DNA from: Alloalcanivorax marinus
Lineage (GTDB): Bacteria > Pseudomonadota > Gammaproteobacteria > Pseudomonadales > Alcanivoracaceae
Assembly (NCBI RefSeq): GCF_016785095.1
Contig: NZ_JAEKJB010000001.1
Location: forward strand, 310,001-374,000
Length of the DNA stretch: 64,000 nucleotides
Reading direction: 5' to 3'
The position numbers were made by a program, and so were the translations under genes. The notes beneath the pieces were generated by a model that was given only the letters and a program-made list of their open reading frames with translations, did not search any database and was not told the origin of the DNA. Shown here piece after piece: positions 23,477 to 31,414 of this stretch (position 1 is its first letter; every line of letters starts with the position of its first letter).

Positions 23477-24253
23477 ATGAATGTCACGATTAAAACCCCG
23501 GAAGACATCGCCAAGATGCGCGTAGCCGGCCGCCTGGCGGCGGAAGTGCTGGAAATGATCGGCGAGCACGTGCGCCCCGGGGTCACCACCGAGGAACTGG
23601 ACCGGCTCTGCCACGACTACATCGTCAACGAGCAGGACGCGATTCCCGCCTGCCTGGGCTACCGGGGCTTCCCCAAGTCCGTGTGCACCTCCGTGAACCA
23701 TGTGATCTGCCACGGTATCCCCAGCGACAAGAAGGCGCTCAAGAAGGGCGACATCATCAATATCGACGTCACCGTCATCAAGGACGGCTGGCACGGCGAT
23801 ACCAGCAAGATGTTCTACGTGGGCGAACCGTCGGTGCTGGCCCGCCGTCTGGTGGAAACCACCCGGGAATGCATGCTCACCGGCATCAGGATGGTGAAAC
23901 CCGGCGTGCGCCTGGGCGACATCGGCCACGCCATCCAGAAGCACGCCGAGGCGGAACGCTTCTCGGTGGTGCGCGAATACTGCGGCCACGGCATCGGCCA
24001 GGTGTTCCATGAGGAACCCCAGGTGCTCCATTACGGCAAACCCGGCACCGGCCTGGAACTCCAGGAAGGCATGGTGTTCACCATCGAGCCGATGATCAAC
24101 GCCGGCAAGGCCGCCAACAAGGTGCTGCCCGACGGCTGGACCGTGGTCACCAAGGACCGCAAGCTGTCCGCCCAGTGGGAGCACACCCTGGTGGTCACCG
24201 CCGACGGCTACGAGGTACTCACCGCCCGCCAGGAAGAAACCGACCTTTATTAA
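23477..24253 (+). CDS. map: Type I methionine aminopeptidase
   Basis: Removes the initiator methionine from new proteins. All five metal ligands of the pita-bread fold are visible: Asp in NIDVTVIKDGWHGD (two aspartates, around residues 97 and 108), His in YCGHGIGQVFHEEP, Glu in MVFTIEPM and Glu in QWEHTLVV. Length 258 is typical of the bacterial type I enzyme. It diverges from rpsB, a conserved arrangement, and begins the plus-strand run toward glnD. Its ribosome binding site is weak. Confidence 0.98.
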   Translation: MNVTIKTPEDIAKMRVAGRLAAEVLEMIGEHVRPGVTTEELDRLCHDYIVNEQDAIPACLGYRGFPKSVCTSVNHVICHGIPSDKKALKKGDIINIDVTVIKDGWHGDTSKMFYVGEPSVLARRLVETTRECMLTGIRMVKPGVRLGDIGHAIQKHAEAERFSVVREYCGHGIGQVFHEEPQVLHYGKPGTGLELQEGMVFTIEPMINAGKAANKVLPDGWTVVTKDRKLSAQWEHTLVVTADGYEVLTARQEETDLY

Positions 24254-24271
24254 GGACGCGACGCCGCCACT

Positions 24272-26980
24272 ATGGATTTGACGCCCCAGGATTTGACGCC
24301 CCCGCTCAGCCCCGAAAAGCTGCTTGCCGCCCTGCGCGACAGCGACCAGCCCGGCCAACGGGCCCGCGATTTTCTCGAAGAGGGCCAGGCACGGCTGGAC
24401 GCCGCCTTCGACAAGGCCCCCATCGAGGCCCTGGTGCACGGGCGCGCCGACCTGGTGGACCGGGTGCTGGTGGCGGCCTGGTCCCTGTTCGGCCTGGACG
24501 ATTTCCAGGACGTGGCCCTGGTGGCGGTGGGCGGCTATGGCCGTGGCGAGCTGCACCCCCATTCCGATGTGGACCTGATGGTGCTGTTCCGCGCCACGCC
24601 GACCCAGGACGCCTGCTCCGCCCTGGAGGGTTTCGTCGCCTTCCTGTGGGACATCGGCCTGGAGATCGGCCACAGCGTGCGCACCCTGGATGAGTGCGAA
24701 ACCCTGGCCGGCCAGGACATCACCGTGGCCACCAACATCATGGAAGCGCGCACCCTGGCCGGCGATGACCGGGTCCGCGAGGATCTGGCGGTGCGCACCG
24801 GGCCGGACCGCATGTGGCCCACCGACCGGTTCTTCGCCGCCAAATGGGAAGAACAGACCGCCCGCCACCGCAAGTTCAACGACACCGAATACAACCTGGA
24901 ACCGGACATCAAGAACGCCCCGGGCGGCCTGCGCGACGTGCAGATGATCGCCTGGGTAGCCAAGCGCCACTTCGGCGGCGACAGTCTGGAGGCCCTGGTG
25001 GACGCCGGTTTCATCACCCGCGTTGAGTTCGACGCCGTGACCCGCTGCCTGGACTACCTGTGGCGGGTGCGCTGGCAGCTCCATTCGCTCACCGGCCGCA
25101 ACGAAAACCGGCTGCTGTTCGACCATCAGCGGCAACTGGCGGAACGCCTCGGCCACCGCGATTCCAACGCCAATCTGGCGGTGGAACTGTTCATGAAGGA
25201 GTTCTACCGGGCGGCGCTGGCCCTGTCGGTGCTCAATGACATGCTGCTGCAGCTGTTCGACGAGGCGATCCTGCGCGCCGGCGAGCCGGAACAAGTGCGC
25301 CCGCTCAACCGCCGCTTCCAGGTACGCAACAACTACCTGGAGATGAGCGCCCCGGACACCTTCCGCAAGCATCCGTCCGCGCTGCTGGAAGCCTTCGTAC
25401 TGATGGCCCAGAACCCGGATCTGAAGGGCATCCGCGCCGCCACCGTGCGCGAGCTGATTCACTGCCGACGGCTGATTGACGACGACTTCCGCAACGACCC
25501 GGCCAACACCGGCCTGTTCATGCAGCTGCTGCGCAGCCCCCATGCGCTGTTCACCCAACTGCGGCGGATGAAGCGCTACGGCATCCTCGGCAAGTACCTG
25601 CCCGAGTTCGGTCGCATCATCGGCATGATGCAGTACGACCTGTTCCATATTTACACCGTGGACGCGCACACCCTGCTGGTGCTCAAGAACATGCGCCGGC
25701 TGCGCTACGAGAACATGCGCGATGAGTTTCCGGTGGCCTGCGAGGTGTACTACCGCTTGCCCAAGCCGGAGCTGCTGTACGTAGCCGGCCTGTATCACGA
25801 CATCGCCAAGGGCCGCGGCGGCGACCACTCGGAACTGGGCGCCGACGACGCCATCGCTTTCTGTCAGCGCCACGGTCTGACCAGTTGGGACGCCAAGCTG
25901 TGCGCCTGGCTGGTGCGCAATCACCTGACCATGAGCGTGACCGCCCAGCGCAAGGACATCTCCGACCCGGACGTGGTGCACGAATTCGCTCGCACCGCGG
26001 GCGACCTGGTGCACCTGGACTACCTTTACGTGCTCACCGTGGCGGACATCAACGCCACCAATCCGGCATTGTGGAATTCCTGGCGCGCCTCCCTGATGCG
26101 CCAGCTTTATATGGAAACCAAGCGCGCCCTGCGCCGCGGGCTCAACAACCCTCAGGACAAGCAGGACTGGATCGACGAGACCCGGGACGAGGCGCTCAAG
26201 CTACTCGCCGAACGGGACCACGACATCAAGGCCATCGAGGCCCTGTGGGCCAACATCGGCGACGAGTACTTCCTGCGCGAAACGCCCTGGGACATCGCCT
26301 GGCACACTGAAGCGCTACTGGAACGCACCAACGATCGGGACCCGCTGGTGCTGATCCGTGAATCGGAAACCAGCCCGGGTAACCTGGAAGGCGGCTCGCA
26401 AATATTCATCTACACGCCGGACACCCGCAATCTGTTCGCCGCCACCGTGAACGCCATCGACAGCCTCGGCCTGACCATCATGGACGCGCGTATTATCACC
26501 AGCGCCGACGGTTTCAGCCTGGACACCTACATCGTGCTCGACGAGAACGGCACGCCGATCGGCGACGACTGGCCGCGCATTGAACACATCCGCAAGACGC
26601 TCACCGAGACCCTCAAGGAGCCGGAGCACTTCGGCAACACGGTGAGCCGGCGCATGCCCCGGCGCAACAAGCACTTCGACGTCCCCACCCAGGTCACCAT
26701 CAGCAACGACATCGTCAATGACCGCACCGTGGTGGACGTGCAGACCCTGGACCGCCCCGGCCTGCTGGCGCACATTGGGCGCATCTTCGTGCAATTCGAG
26801 CTGCTGGTGCAGAACGCGCGCATCGCCACCCTGGGCGAGAAAGCCGAGGACGTGTTCTTCATTACCGATCTGGACGGCCAACCGGTGTCCGACCCGGAGC
26901 TGTGCGAGCGTCTGCGCGATACCCTGATCCGCGAACTGGACGACCGCAGCAAGAACGACACCCTGTCCGTCACCCTCTAG
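24272..26980 (+). CDS. glnD: Bifunctional PII uridylyltransferase/uridylyl-removing enzyme (GlnD)
   Basis: Senses glutamine and adds or removes UMP on PII proteins, so controlling nitrogen assimilation. The nucleotidyltransferase motif GGYGRGELHPHSDVDLMVL is near residue 90. The HD phosphohydrolase motif YHDIAKGRGGDHSELG is near residue 510, and two C-terminal ACT domains lie from about residue 700 to the end. Both catalytic centres look intact. Length 902 is normal. The N-terminus carries a 15-base tandem duplication (24274-24303) giving DLTPQ-DLTPP, so the exact start is a little uncertain. map is 18 bases upstream. Confidence 0.97.
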   Translation: MDLTPQDLTPPLSPEKLLAALRDSDQPGQRARDFLEEGQARLDAAFDKAPIEALVHGRADLVDRVLVAAWSLFGLDDFQDVALVAVGGYGRGELHPHSDVDLMVLFRATPTQDACSALEGFVAFLWDIGLEIGHSVRTLDECETLAGQDITVATNIMEARTLAGDDRVREDLAVRTGPDRMWPTDRFFAAKWEEQTARHRKFNDTEYNLEPDIKNAPGGLRDVQMIAWVAKRHFGGDSLEALVDAGFITRVEFDAVTRCLDYLWRVRWQLHSLTGRNENRLLFDHQRQLAERLGHRDSNANLAVELFMKEFYRAALALSVLNDMLLQLFDEAILRAGEPEQVRPLNRRFQVRNNYLEMSAPDTFRKHPSALLEAFVLMAQNPDLKGIRAATVRELIHCRRLIDDDFRNDPANTGLFMQLLRSPHALFTQLRRMKRYGILGKYLPEFGRIIGMMQYDLFHIYTVDAHTLLVLKNMRRLRYENMRDEFPVACEVYYRLPKPELLYVAGLYHDIAKGRGGDHSELGADDAIAFCQRHGLTSWDAKLCAWLVRNHLTMSVTAQRKDISDPDVVHEFARTAGDLVHLDYLYVLTVADINATNPALWNSWRASLMRQLYMETKRALRRGLNNPQDKQDWIDETRDEALKLLAERDHDIKAIEALWANIGDEYFLRETPWDIAWHTEALLERTNDRDPLVLIRESETSPGNLEGGSQIFIYTPDTRNLFAATVNAIDSLGLTIMDARIITSADGFSLDTYIVLDENGTPIGDDWPRIEHIRKTLTETLKEPEHFGNTVSRRMPRRNKHFDVPTQVTISNDIVNDRTVVDVQTLDRPGLLAHIGRIFVQFELLVQNARIATLGEKAEDVFFITDLDGQPVSDPELCERLRDTLIRELDDRSKNDTLSVTL

Positions 26981-26998
26981 GCCCTGATAAGGAACACC

Positions 26999-28180
26999 AT
27001 GAATCCCGATCTGGAACGGCTGCACCCGTATCCGTTTGAAAAGCTGGGCGCCCTGTTCGCCGGCCTGACCCCGGCGGACAAAGCACCCATCGCCCTGTCC
27101 ATCGGCGAGCCGCAGCACCCGGCGCCGGCGTTCGTGCAACAGGCGCTGCGCGACAATACCGCCCTGCTCGCCAAATACCCGGCCACCGCCGGCCTGCCGG
27201 AATTGCGCCAGGCCATCGCCGGCTGGCTGACCCGGCGCTTCAAGCTGGAGAGCGTGGACGCCGACCATCAGGTATTGCCGGTGAACGGCACCCGGGAAGC
27301 CCTGTTCGCCTTCGCCCAGGCCCTGCTCGACCGCCGCCGCGACCCGCTGGTATTGATGCCCAACCCCTTCTACCAGATCTACGAAGGGGCCGCCCTGCTC
27401 GGCGGCGGCGAACCGGTGTATCTGCCCTGCACCCAGGCCAGCGGCCTGCAACCGGACTTCGACGCCGTGGAAGAGGACGTCTGGCGGCGCACCCAGTTGC
27501 TGTTCATCTGCACGCCGGGCAATCCCACCGGCGCGGTGCTCACCAAGGCGCAGCTCAAGGCACTGATCCAGCTCGCCGATAAGTACGACTTCGTGATCGC
27601 GTCCGACGAGTGCTATTCGGAAATCTACCGGGACCAGGCGCCCCCGGGGCTGCTGCAGGCCTGCGCCGAACTGGGCCGCCACGACTACCGCCGCTGCGTG
27701 GTGTTCCACTCGCTGTCCAAGCGCTCCAACCTGCCCGGGCTGCGCTCCGGCTTCGTCGCCGGTGACGCCGAAATCCTGGCGGGCTTCCTGCGCTATCGCA
27801 CCTACCACGGCTGCGCCATGCCCGTGCACCACCAACTGGCCAGCATCGCCGCTTGGAACGACGAAGCCCACGTGCGGGAGAACCGCGACTTCTACAACGC
27901 CAAGTTCGACGCGGTGCTGGACATTCTCGGCGAGCCTCTTAAGGTATCCGCCCCGGACGCGGGCTTCTATCTGTGGCCAAAGACGCCGGTGGACGACGAG
28001 ACCTTCGCCCGCCGTCTCAAGGCCGAGGAAAACGTCACCGTGCTGCCCGGCCGTTATCTGTCACGCACCGTGGACGGTCGCAACCCCGGCAAGAACCGGG
28101 TACGCATGGCCCTGGTGGCGGAACTCGACCAGTGCATCGAGGGCGCGCGACGCATCCGCGCCCTGATTGAAAGGTTGTAA
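26999..28180 (+). CDS. dapC: Succinyldiaminopimelate transaminase (DapC)
   Basis: PLP enzyme that aminates N-succinyl-2-amino-6-ketopimelate in lysine and peptidoglycan precursor synthesis. It is a class I aminotransferase with SIGEPQHPAP near the start, FICTPGNPTGAVLT, ASDECYSEIY, the PLP lysine in HSLSKRSNLPGLRSG, and a C-terminal arginine region. Length 393. AAGGAACACC precedes the ATG. It lies with dapD and dapE, the next substrates in the same pathway, which supports DapC over a general aminotransferase. Confidence 0.93.
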   Translation: MNPDLERLHPYPFEKLGALFAGLTPADKAPIALSIGEPQHPAPAFVQQALRDNTALLAKYPATAGLPELRQAIAGWLTRRFKLESVDADHQVLPVNGTREALFAFAQALLDRRRDPLVLMPNPFYQIYEGAALLGGGEPVYLPCTQASGLQPDFDAVEEDVWRRTQLLFICTPGNPTGAVLTKAQLKALIQLADKYDFVIASDECYSEIYRDQAPPGLLQACAELGRHDYRRCVVFHSLSKRSNLPGLRSGFVAGDAEILAGFLRYRTYHGCAMPVHHQLASIAAWNDEAHVRENRDFYNAKFDAVLDILGEPLKVSAPDAGFYLWPKTPVDDETFARRLKAEENVTVLPGRYLSRTVDGRNPGKNRVRMALVAELDQCIEGARRIRALIERL

Positions 28181-28184
28181 CGGC

Positions 28185-28239
28185 ATCGCGGCCGAAGCCG
28201 CTCCTGCAGTCGCTTTGTAGGAGCGGCTTCAGCCACGAT
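28185..28239. repeat. REP pair (REPIN-like), copy A
   Basis: Two inverted units facing each other. The right unit is GTAG followed by GAGCGGCTTCAGCC and ACGAT; the left is its reverse complement with three changes (CTCCTGC, GGCCGAAGCC). Nine bases separate them. Lies between dapC and the YffB-like gene. Confidence 0.75.
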
Positions 28240-28262
28240 CCCAGCATGAAGGAAGCACCACG

Positions 28263-28607
28263 ATGACCACGATCTATGGCATCAAGAACTGCGATACCAT
28301 GAAGAAGGCCATGAAGTGGCTGGATGAACAGGGCGTGGATTATCATTTCCACGACTATCGCAAGGAAGGCGTGCCCGAGGACCATCTGCGCCGGTGGATG
28401 GCGGAACTGGGCTGGGACACGGTGATCAACCGTCGCGGCACCACCTGGCGCAAGCTCGACCCGGAGGTGCGCGACAACATGGACACCGACAGCGCCGTGG
28501 CGCAAGCACTGGCCAACCCGTCCCTGATCAAGCGACCGATCCTGCGTACCGATAAACACCTGCGCGCCGGCTTCAACGCCGACGAGTGGAAGGAATTGAT
28601 AAGATGA
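28263..28607 (+). CDS. yffB: ArsC/Spx-family reductase-like protein (YffB type)
   Basis: Small thioredoxin-fold protein of the ArsC family. Begins MTTIYGIKNCDTMKKAMKWL, with a single Cys at position 10 in the family's CDTxKK motif, and ends with PSLIKRPILRTD and a GFNADEWKELI tail. Length 114 is typical. In other gammaproteobacteria the homologue also neighbours dapE. The true substrate is unknown in the family; the arsenate reductase label is by fold only. GGAAG lies upstream of the ATG. Confidence 0.88.
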   Translation: MTTIYGIKNCDTMKKAMKWLDEQGVDYHFHDYRKEGVPEDHLRRWMAELGWDTVINRRGTTWRKLDPEVRDNMDTDSAVAQALANPSLIKRPILRTDKHLRAGFNADEWKELIR

Positions 28608-28620
28608 TTCGCTGACCACG

Positions 28621-28683
28621 CCCGCACGCTGCACGCTCACACGCAAGATGGCGTGCAGGCGTGATGCGTGGAGCGTGCAAGCG
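28621..28683. repeat. Short palindrome of ACGC units after the yffB-like stop
   Basis: Units of the type ACGCTGC, ACGCTCAC and ACGC run inwards and are mirrored by GCGTGCAG, GCGTGAT, GCGTGGA and GCGTGC. The turn (AAGATG) is short, with no conserved core. It starts 13 bases after a stop codon and ends just before the dapD ribosome binding site. Confidence 0.65.
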
Positions 28684-28697
28684 CCAAAGGAGGCAAC

Positions 28698-29732
28698 ATG
28701 AGCACGATTTTCGCGATGGCCCTGGGCTGTGGCACCAAGAACCGCGACGAGCAATGGCTGGAAGTTTTCTATCCGGACCCCTACCTGAAACCGGACCCGA
28801 AACTGGTGGAGGTGGTCCGCGAGGAAGTGGGCTACGAAGGCGGCAACGCGGCCCTCGAACTGACCCACCGGCAGATCCAGCATCTCGCCCGGGAATGGCG
28901 GGAAGCCGGCTTCGAGCACGAAGCGAGCTACGCGGTGGCGTTCCAGGAAAGCGAGCGCCCGGTGGTGCTCACCATCCTGGAAACCGACGCCGAACCCGCC
29001 TCCACCCCGGAGGCCTACCTGAAGCTGCACCTGCTCTCCCACCGCCTGGTCAAACCCCATGGCGTGGTGCTCAGCGGCATCTTCCCGCTGCTGCCCAACG
29101 TGGCCTGGACCAACGAAGGCGCCATCGACCTGAACGAGCTGCCCGAGCGGCAACTGCTTGCACGCCTCAACGGCAAGCTGCTGGAAGTGAACAGCGTCGA
29201 CAAGTTCCCCAAGATGACCGACTACGTGGTACCCGCCGGCGTACGCATCGCCGACACCGCCCGCGTCCGCCTGGGCGCCTACGTGGGTGAAGGCACCACC
29301 GTCATGCACGAAGGGTTCATCAACTTCAACGCTGGCACCGAAGGCCCGGGCATGATCGAAGGCCGCATCTCCGCCGGTGTGTTTGTCGGCAAGGGCTCCG
29401 ACCTGGGCGGCAGTTCCTCCACCATGGGCACCCTGTCCGGCGGCGGCAACATCGTCATCTCCCTGGGCGAAAACTGCCTGCTCGGCGCCAACGCCGGCAC
29501 CGGCATTCCCCTGGGCGACCGCTGCACCATCGAAGCCGGCCTGTACATCACCTCCGGCACCAAGGTGGAAGTGCTCGACGAGGACGGCAAGGTGGCCGAC
29601 ACCGTCAAGGCCCGCGACCTGGCCGGCCAGTCCGATCTGCTGTTCCGTCGTAACTCCGTGAGCGGCGCGGTGCAATGCCAGACCAACAAGAGCGCCATCG
29701 CCCTCAACGAAGAGCTGCATAAACACAACTGA
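28698..29732 (+). CDS. dapD: Tetrahydrodipicolinate N-succinyltransferase (DapD, long type)
   Basis: Succinylates tetrahydrodipicolinate on the way to meso-diaminopimelate and lysine. The ATG giving [19 protein letters not shown] has AAAGGAGG six bases before it; an upstream in-frame ATG lies in repeat sequence and is rejected. The C-terminal half has left-handed beta-helix repeats, including [18 protein letters not shown] and [13 protein letters not shown]. The 344-residue form matches the longer Pseudomonas-like type, not the 274-residue E. coli type. It is flanked by the palindromes at 28621 and 29733. Confidence 0.96.
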   Translation: MSTIFAMALGCGTKNRDEQWLEVFYPDPYLKPDPKLVEVVREEVGYEGGNAALELTHRQIQHLAREWREAGFEHEASYAVAFQESERPVVLTILETDAEPASTPEAYLKLHLLSHRLVKPHGVVLSGIFPLLPNVAWTNEGAIDLNELPERQLLARLNGKLLEVNSVDKFPKMTDYVVPAGVRIADTARVRLGAYVGEGTTVMHEGFINFNAGTEGPGMIEGRISAGVFVGKGSDLGGSSSTMGTLSGGGNIVISLGENCLLGANAGTGIPLGDRCTIEAGLYITSGTKVEVLDEDGKVADTVKARDLAGQSDLLFRRNSVSGAVQCQTNKSAIALNEELHKHN

Positions 29733-29802
29733 TGCCCGCACGCCGGCACGCGGCACGCACCACGCTTTCCGGCGTGCCAGCGTGCAGCGTGCAGCATGCC
29801 GG
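29733..29802. repeat. Short palindrome of ACGC units after dapD
   Basis: Starts at the dapD stop codon. ACGCCGGC, ACGCGGC, ACGCACC and ACGCT are mirrored by GCGTGCCA, GCGTGCA and GCGTGCAGC around a TTTCC turn. It occupies the space just before the dapE ribosome binding site. Confidence 0.65.
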
Positions 29803-29818
29803 CGAAGCCGGAGCCTTC

Positions 29819-30946
29819 ATGAGCCGTACACTGGACTACGCCAAGGAACTCATCCGCCGCCCCTCGGTAACCCCCGAGGACAAAGGCTGTCAGGACTGGA
29901 TGGTGGAAAAACTGGAGGCCCTGGGTTTCCGGTGCGAAACCCTGTGGTTCGAGGAAGTGCGTAATCTCTGGGCCCGGCGCGGCGACGCCGGCCCGCTGTT
30001 CGTGTTCGCCGGCCACACCGACGTGGTGCCCACCGGCGACACCAACGCCTGGCGCTTCGACCCGTTCCAACCCACCGAGCACGACGGCCAGCTCTACGGC
30101 CGTGGCGCCGCCGACATGAAAGGCTCCATCGCCGCCATGCTGGTGGCGGTGGAAGAATTCGTGGCCGCCCACCCGGACCACGCCGGCAGCATCGGCTTTC
30201 TGATCACCGCCGACGAGGAAGGCCCCTCGGTGAACGGCACCGTCAAGGTGGTGGACACCCTGCAGGCGCGTAATGAAGCCATCGACTACTGCCTGGTGGG
30301 CGAACCCTCCTCCACCGACACCGTGGGCGACGTGATCAAGAACGGCCGGCGCGGGTCCCTGGGCGCCGTGCTCACCGTGAAAGGCGTACAGGGCCACGTG
30401 GCCTACCCGCACCTGGCCCGCAACCCGGTTCACGACGCCGCTCCCGCCCTGGCGGAACTGGCCGCCACCGAATGGGACCAGGGCAACGACTTCTTTCCGG
30501 CCACCAGCTTCCAGATCTCCAACCTTAACGCCGGCACCGGCGCCACCAACGTGATCCCCGGCACCTGCGAAGTGGTGTTCAACTTCCGGTTCTCCACGGA
30601 GCTCACCGAGGACGAACTGCGCCGGCGCACCGAGGCGGTCCTGGACAGGCACGGCCTGGATTACGAGATCGACTGGAAGCTCTCCGGCCAGCCCTTCCTC
30701 ACCGACCGGGGCGCGCTGGTGGACGCCACCGTGGCGGCGATCCGCGAGGGCCTGGGCCGCGACACCGAACTGTCCACCGCCGGTGGCACCAGCGACGGCC
30801 GCTTTATCGCCCCCACCGGCGCCCAGGTGGTGGAACTCGGCCCGGTCAACGCCACCATCCACAAAGTGGACGAGCACACCGACATCGCCGAACTGGACGC
30901 CCTCACCGGCGTTTACCGCCGCGTCCTCGAGAACCTGCTCACCTGA
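29819..30946 (+). CDS. dapE: Succinyl-diaminopimelate desuccinylase (DapE)
   Basis: Zinc-dependent M20-family hydrolase that releases LL-diaminopimelate and succinate. The ATG giving [21 protein letters not shown] is chosen because the upstream extension is repeat sequence. Metal and catalytic motifs are [12 protein letters not shown] (His and Asp), [10 protein letters not shown] (bridging Asp), TADEEGPS (catalytic Glu pair), VGEPSS and a late His in [10 protein letters not shown]. Length 375 is typical. With dapC and dapD it covers three consecutive steps of the succinylase route. Confidence 0.97.
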   Translation: MSRTLDYAKELIRRPSVTPEDKGCQDWMVEKLEALGFRCETLWFEEVRNLWARRGDAGPLFVFAGHTDVVPTGDTNAWRFDPFQPTEHDGQLYGRGAADMKGSIAAMLVAVEEFVAAHPDHAGSIGFLITADEEGPSVNGTVKVVDTLQARNEAIDYCLVGEPSSTDTVGDVIKNGRRGSLGAVLTVKGVQGHVAYPHLARNPVHDAAPALAELAATEWDQGNDFFPATSFQISNLNAGTGATNVIPGTCEVVFNFRFSTELTEDELRRRTEAVLDRHGLDYEIDWKLSGQPFLTDRGALVDATVAAIREGLGRDTELSTAGGTSDGRFIAPTGAQVVELGPVNATIHKVDEHTDIAELDALTGVYRRVLENLLT

Positions 30947-30947
30947 T

Positions 30948-31019
30948 ATCGCCCTGGCCAGCCGCTCCTAGGTTGCAAGGCGCGGGGGCGGACCTGGGCC
31001 ATCGCGACTGAAGCGGCAC
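30948..31019. repeat. Degenerate REP remnants
   Basis: Contains AGCCGCTCCTA next to ATATCGCC and, further on, ATCGCGACTGAAGCGGCACC. Both look like decayed members of the REP family seen cleanly at 39772-39831 and 43151-43210. The two are in the same orientation here, so the paired structure is lost. Confidence 0.45.
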
Positions 31020-31020
31020 C

Positions 31021-31236
31021 TCATCCTTTACCGCGCCCCGCCGTCTCCCGCGTCCCCAGCACAAACAGATAAATCACCCCCACGATGGGGATGAACGCCG
31101 CCACGAACCCGGCGGCGGTGGGCAGCAACGGCTTCATCCCCTTGTGCCGCGCGATCAAAAAACTCAACAGCGTACACACCAGGATCCAGGTCCCGGCCAG
31201 GGGCGCCCACTGGGCATAGTTGTACTCTTCAAGCAT
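31021..31236 (-). CDS. Small two-helix membrane protein of unknown function
   Basis: Predicted 71 residues from the ATG giving MLEEYNYAQWAPLAGTW. Two hydrophobic segments, about residues 13-29 and 42-63, are separated by a basic loop (ARHKGMKPLL), and the tail is GTRETAGRGKG. A longer in-frame extension is low-complexity and covers the spacer before the aldehyde dehydrogenase, so it is rejected. It is divergent from that gene. I do not recognise the family and assign no function; codon pattern and membrane topology make it a plausible real gene. Confidence 0.6.
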   Translation of the reverse strand: MLEEYNYAQWAPLAGTWILVCTLLSFLIARHKGMKPLLPTAAGFVAAFIPIVGVIYLFVLGTRETAGRGKG

Positions 31237-31414
31237 GGCTTCGCCGTCCTCTTCCTTCGATGCCGGCGAGTATCGCAAGCCCACGCACCCCGCGCCAGCC
31301 GCCCCCGGCGCCTTTGACGCCGGCGACGCCGCTCGCCGCCGGTTCGCCATTCCCCCGCGCCCGGCGTTATGCTCTGCTGGCGTCTTTGCCGCCTTCCGCC
31401 GAAGGGAGTGTCCC

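Noticed and set aside
23324..26014. Long minus-strand open frame opposite glnD and map
   Set aside because: Same G+C artefact; its 'protein' is His/Gln/Gly-rich and the plus strand encodes intact GlnD and Map.
30947..31020. Possible small RNA or terminator between dapE and the small membrane gene
   Set aside because: No hairpin with a T-run and no promoter; the sequence is explained as decayed REP units.
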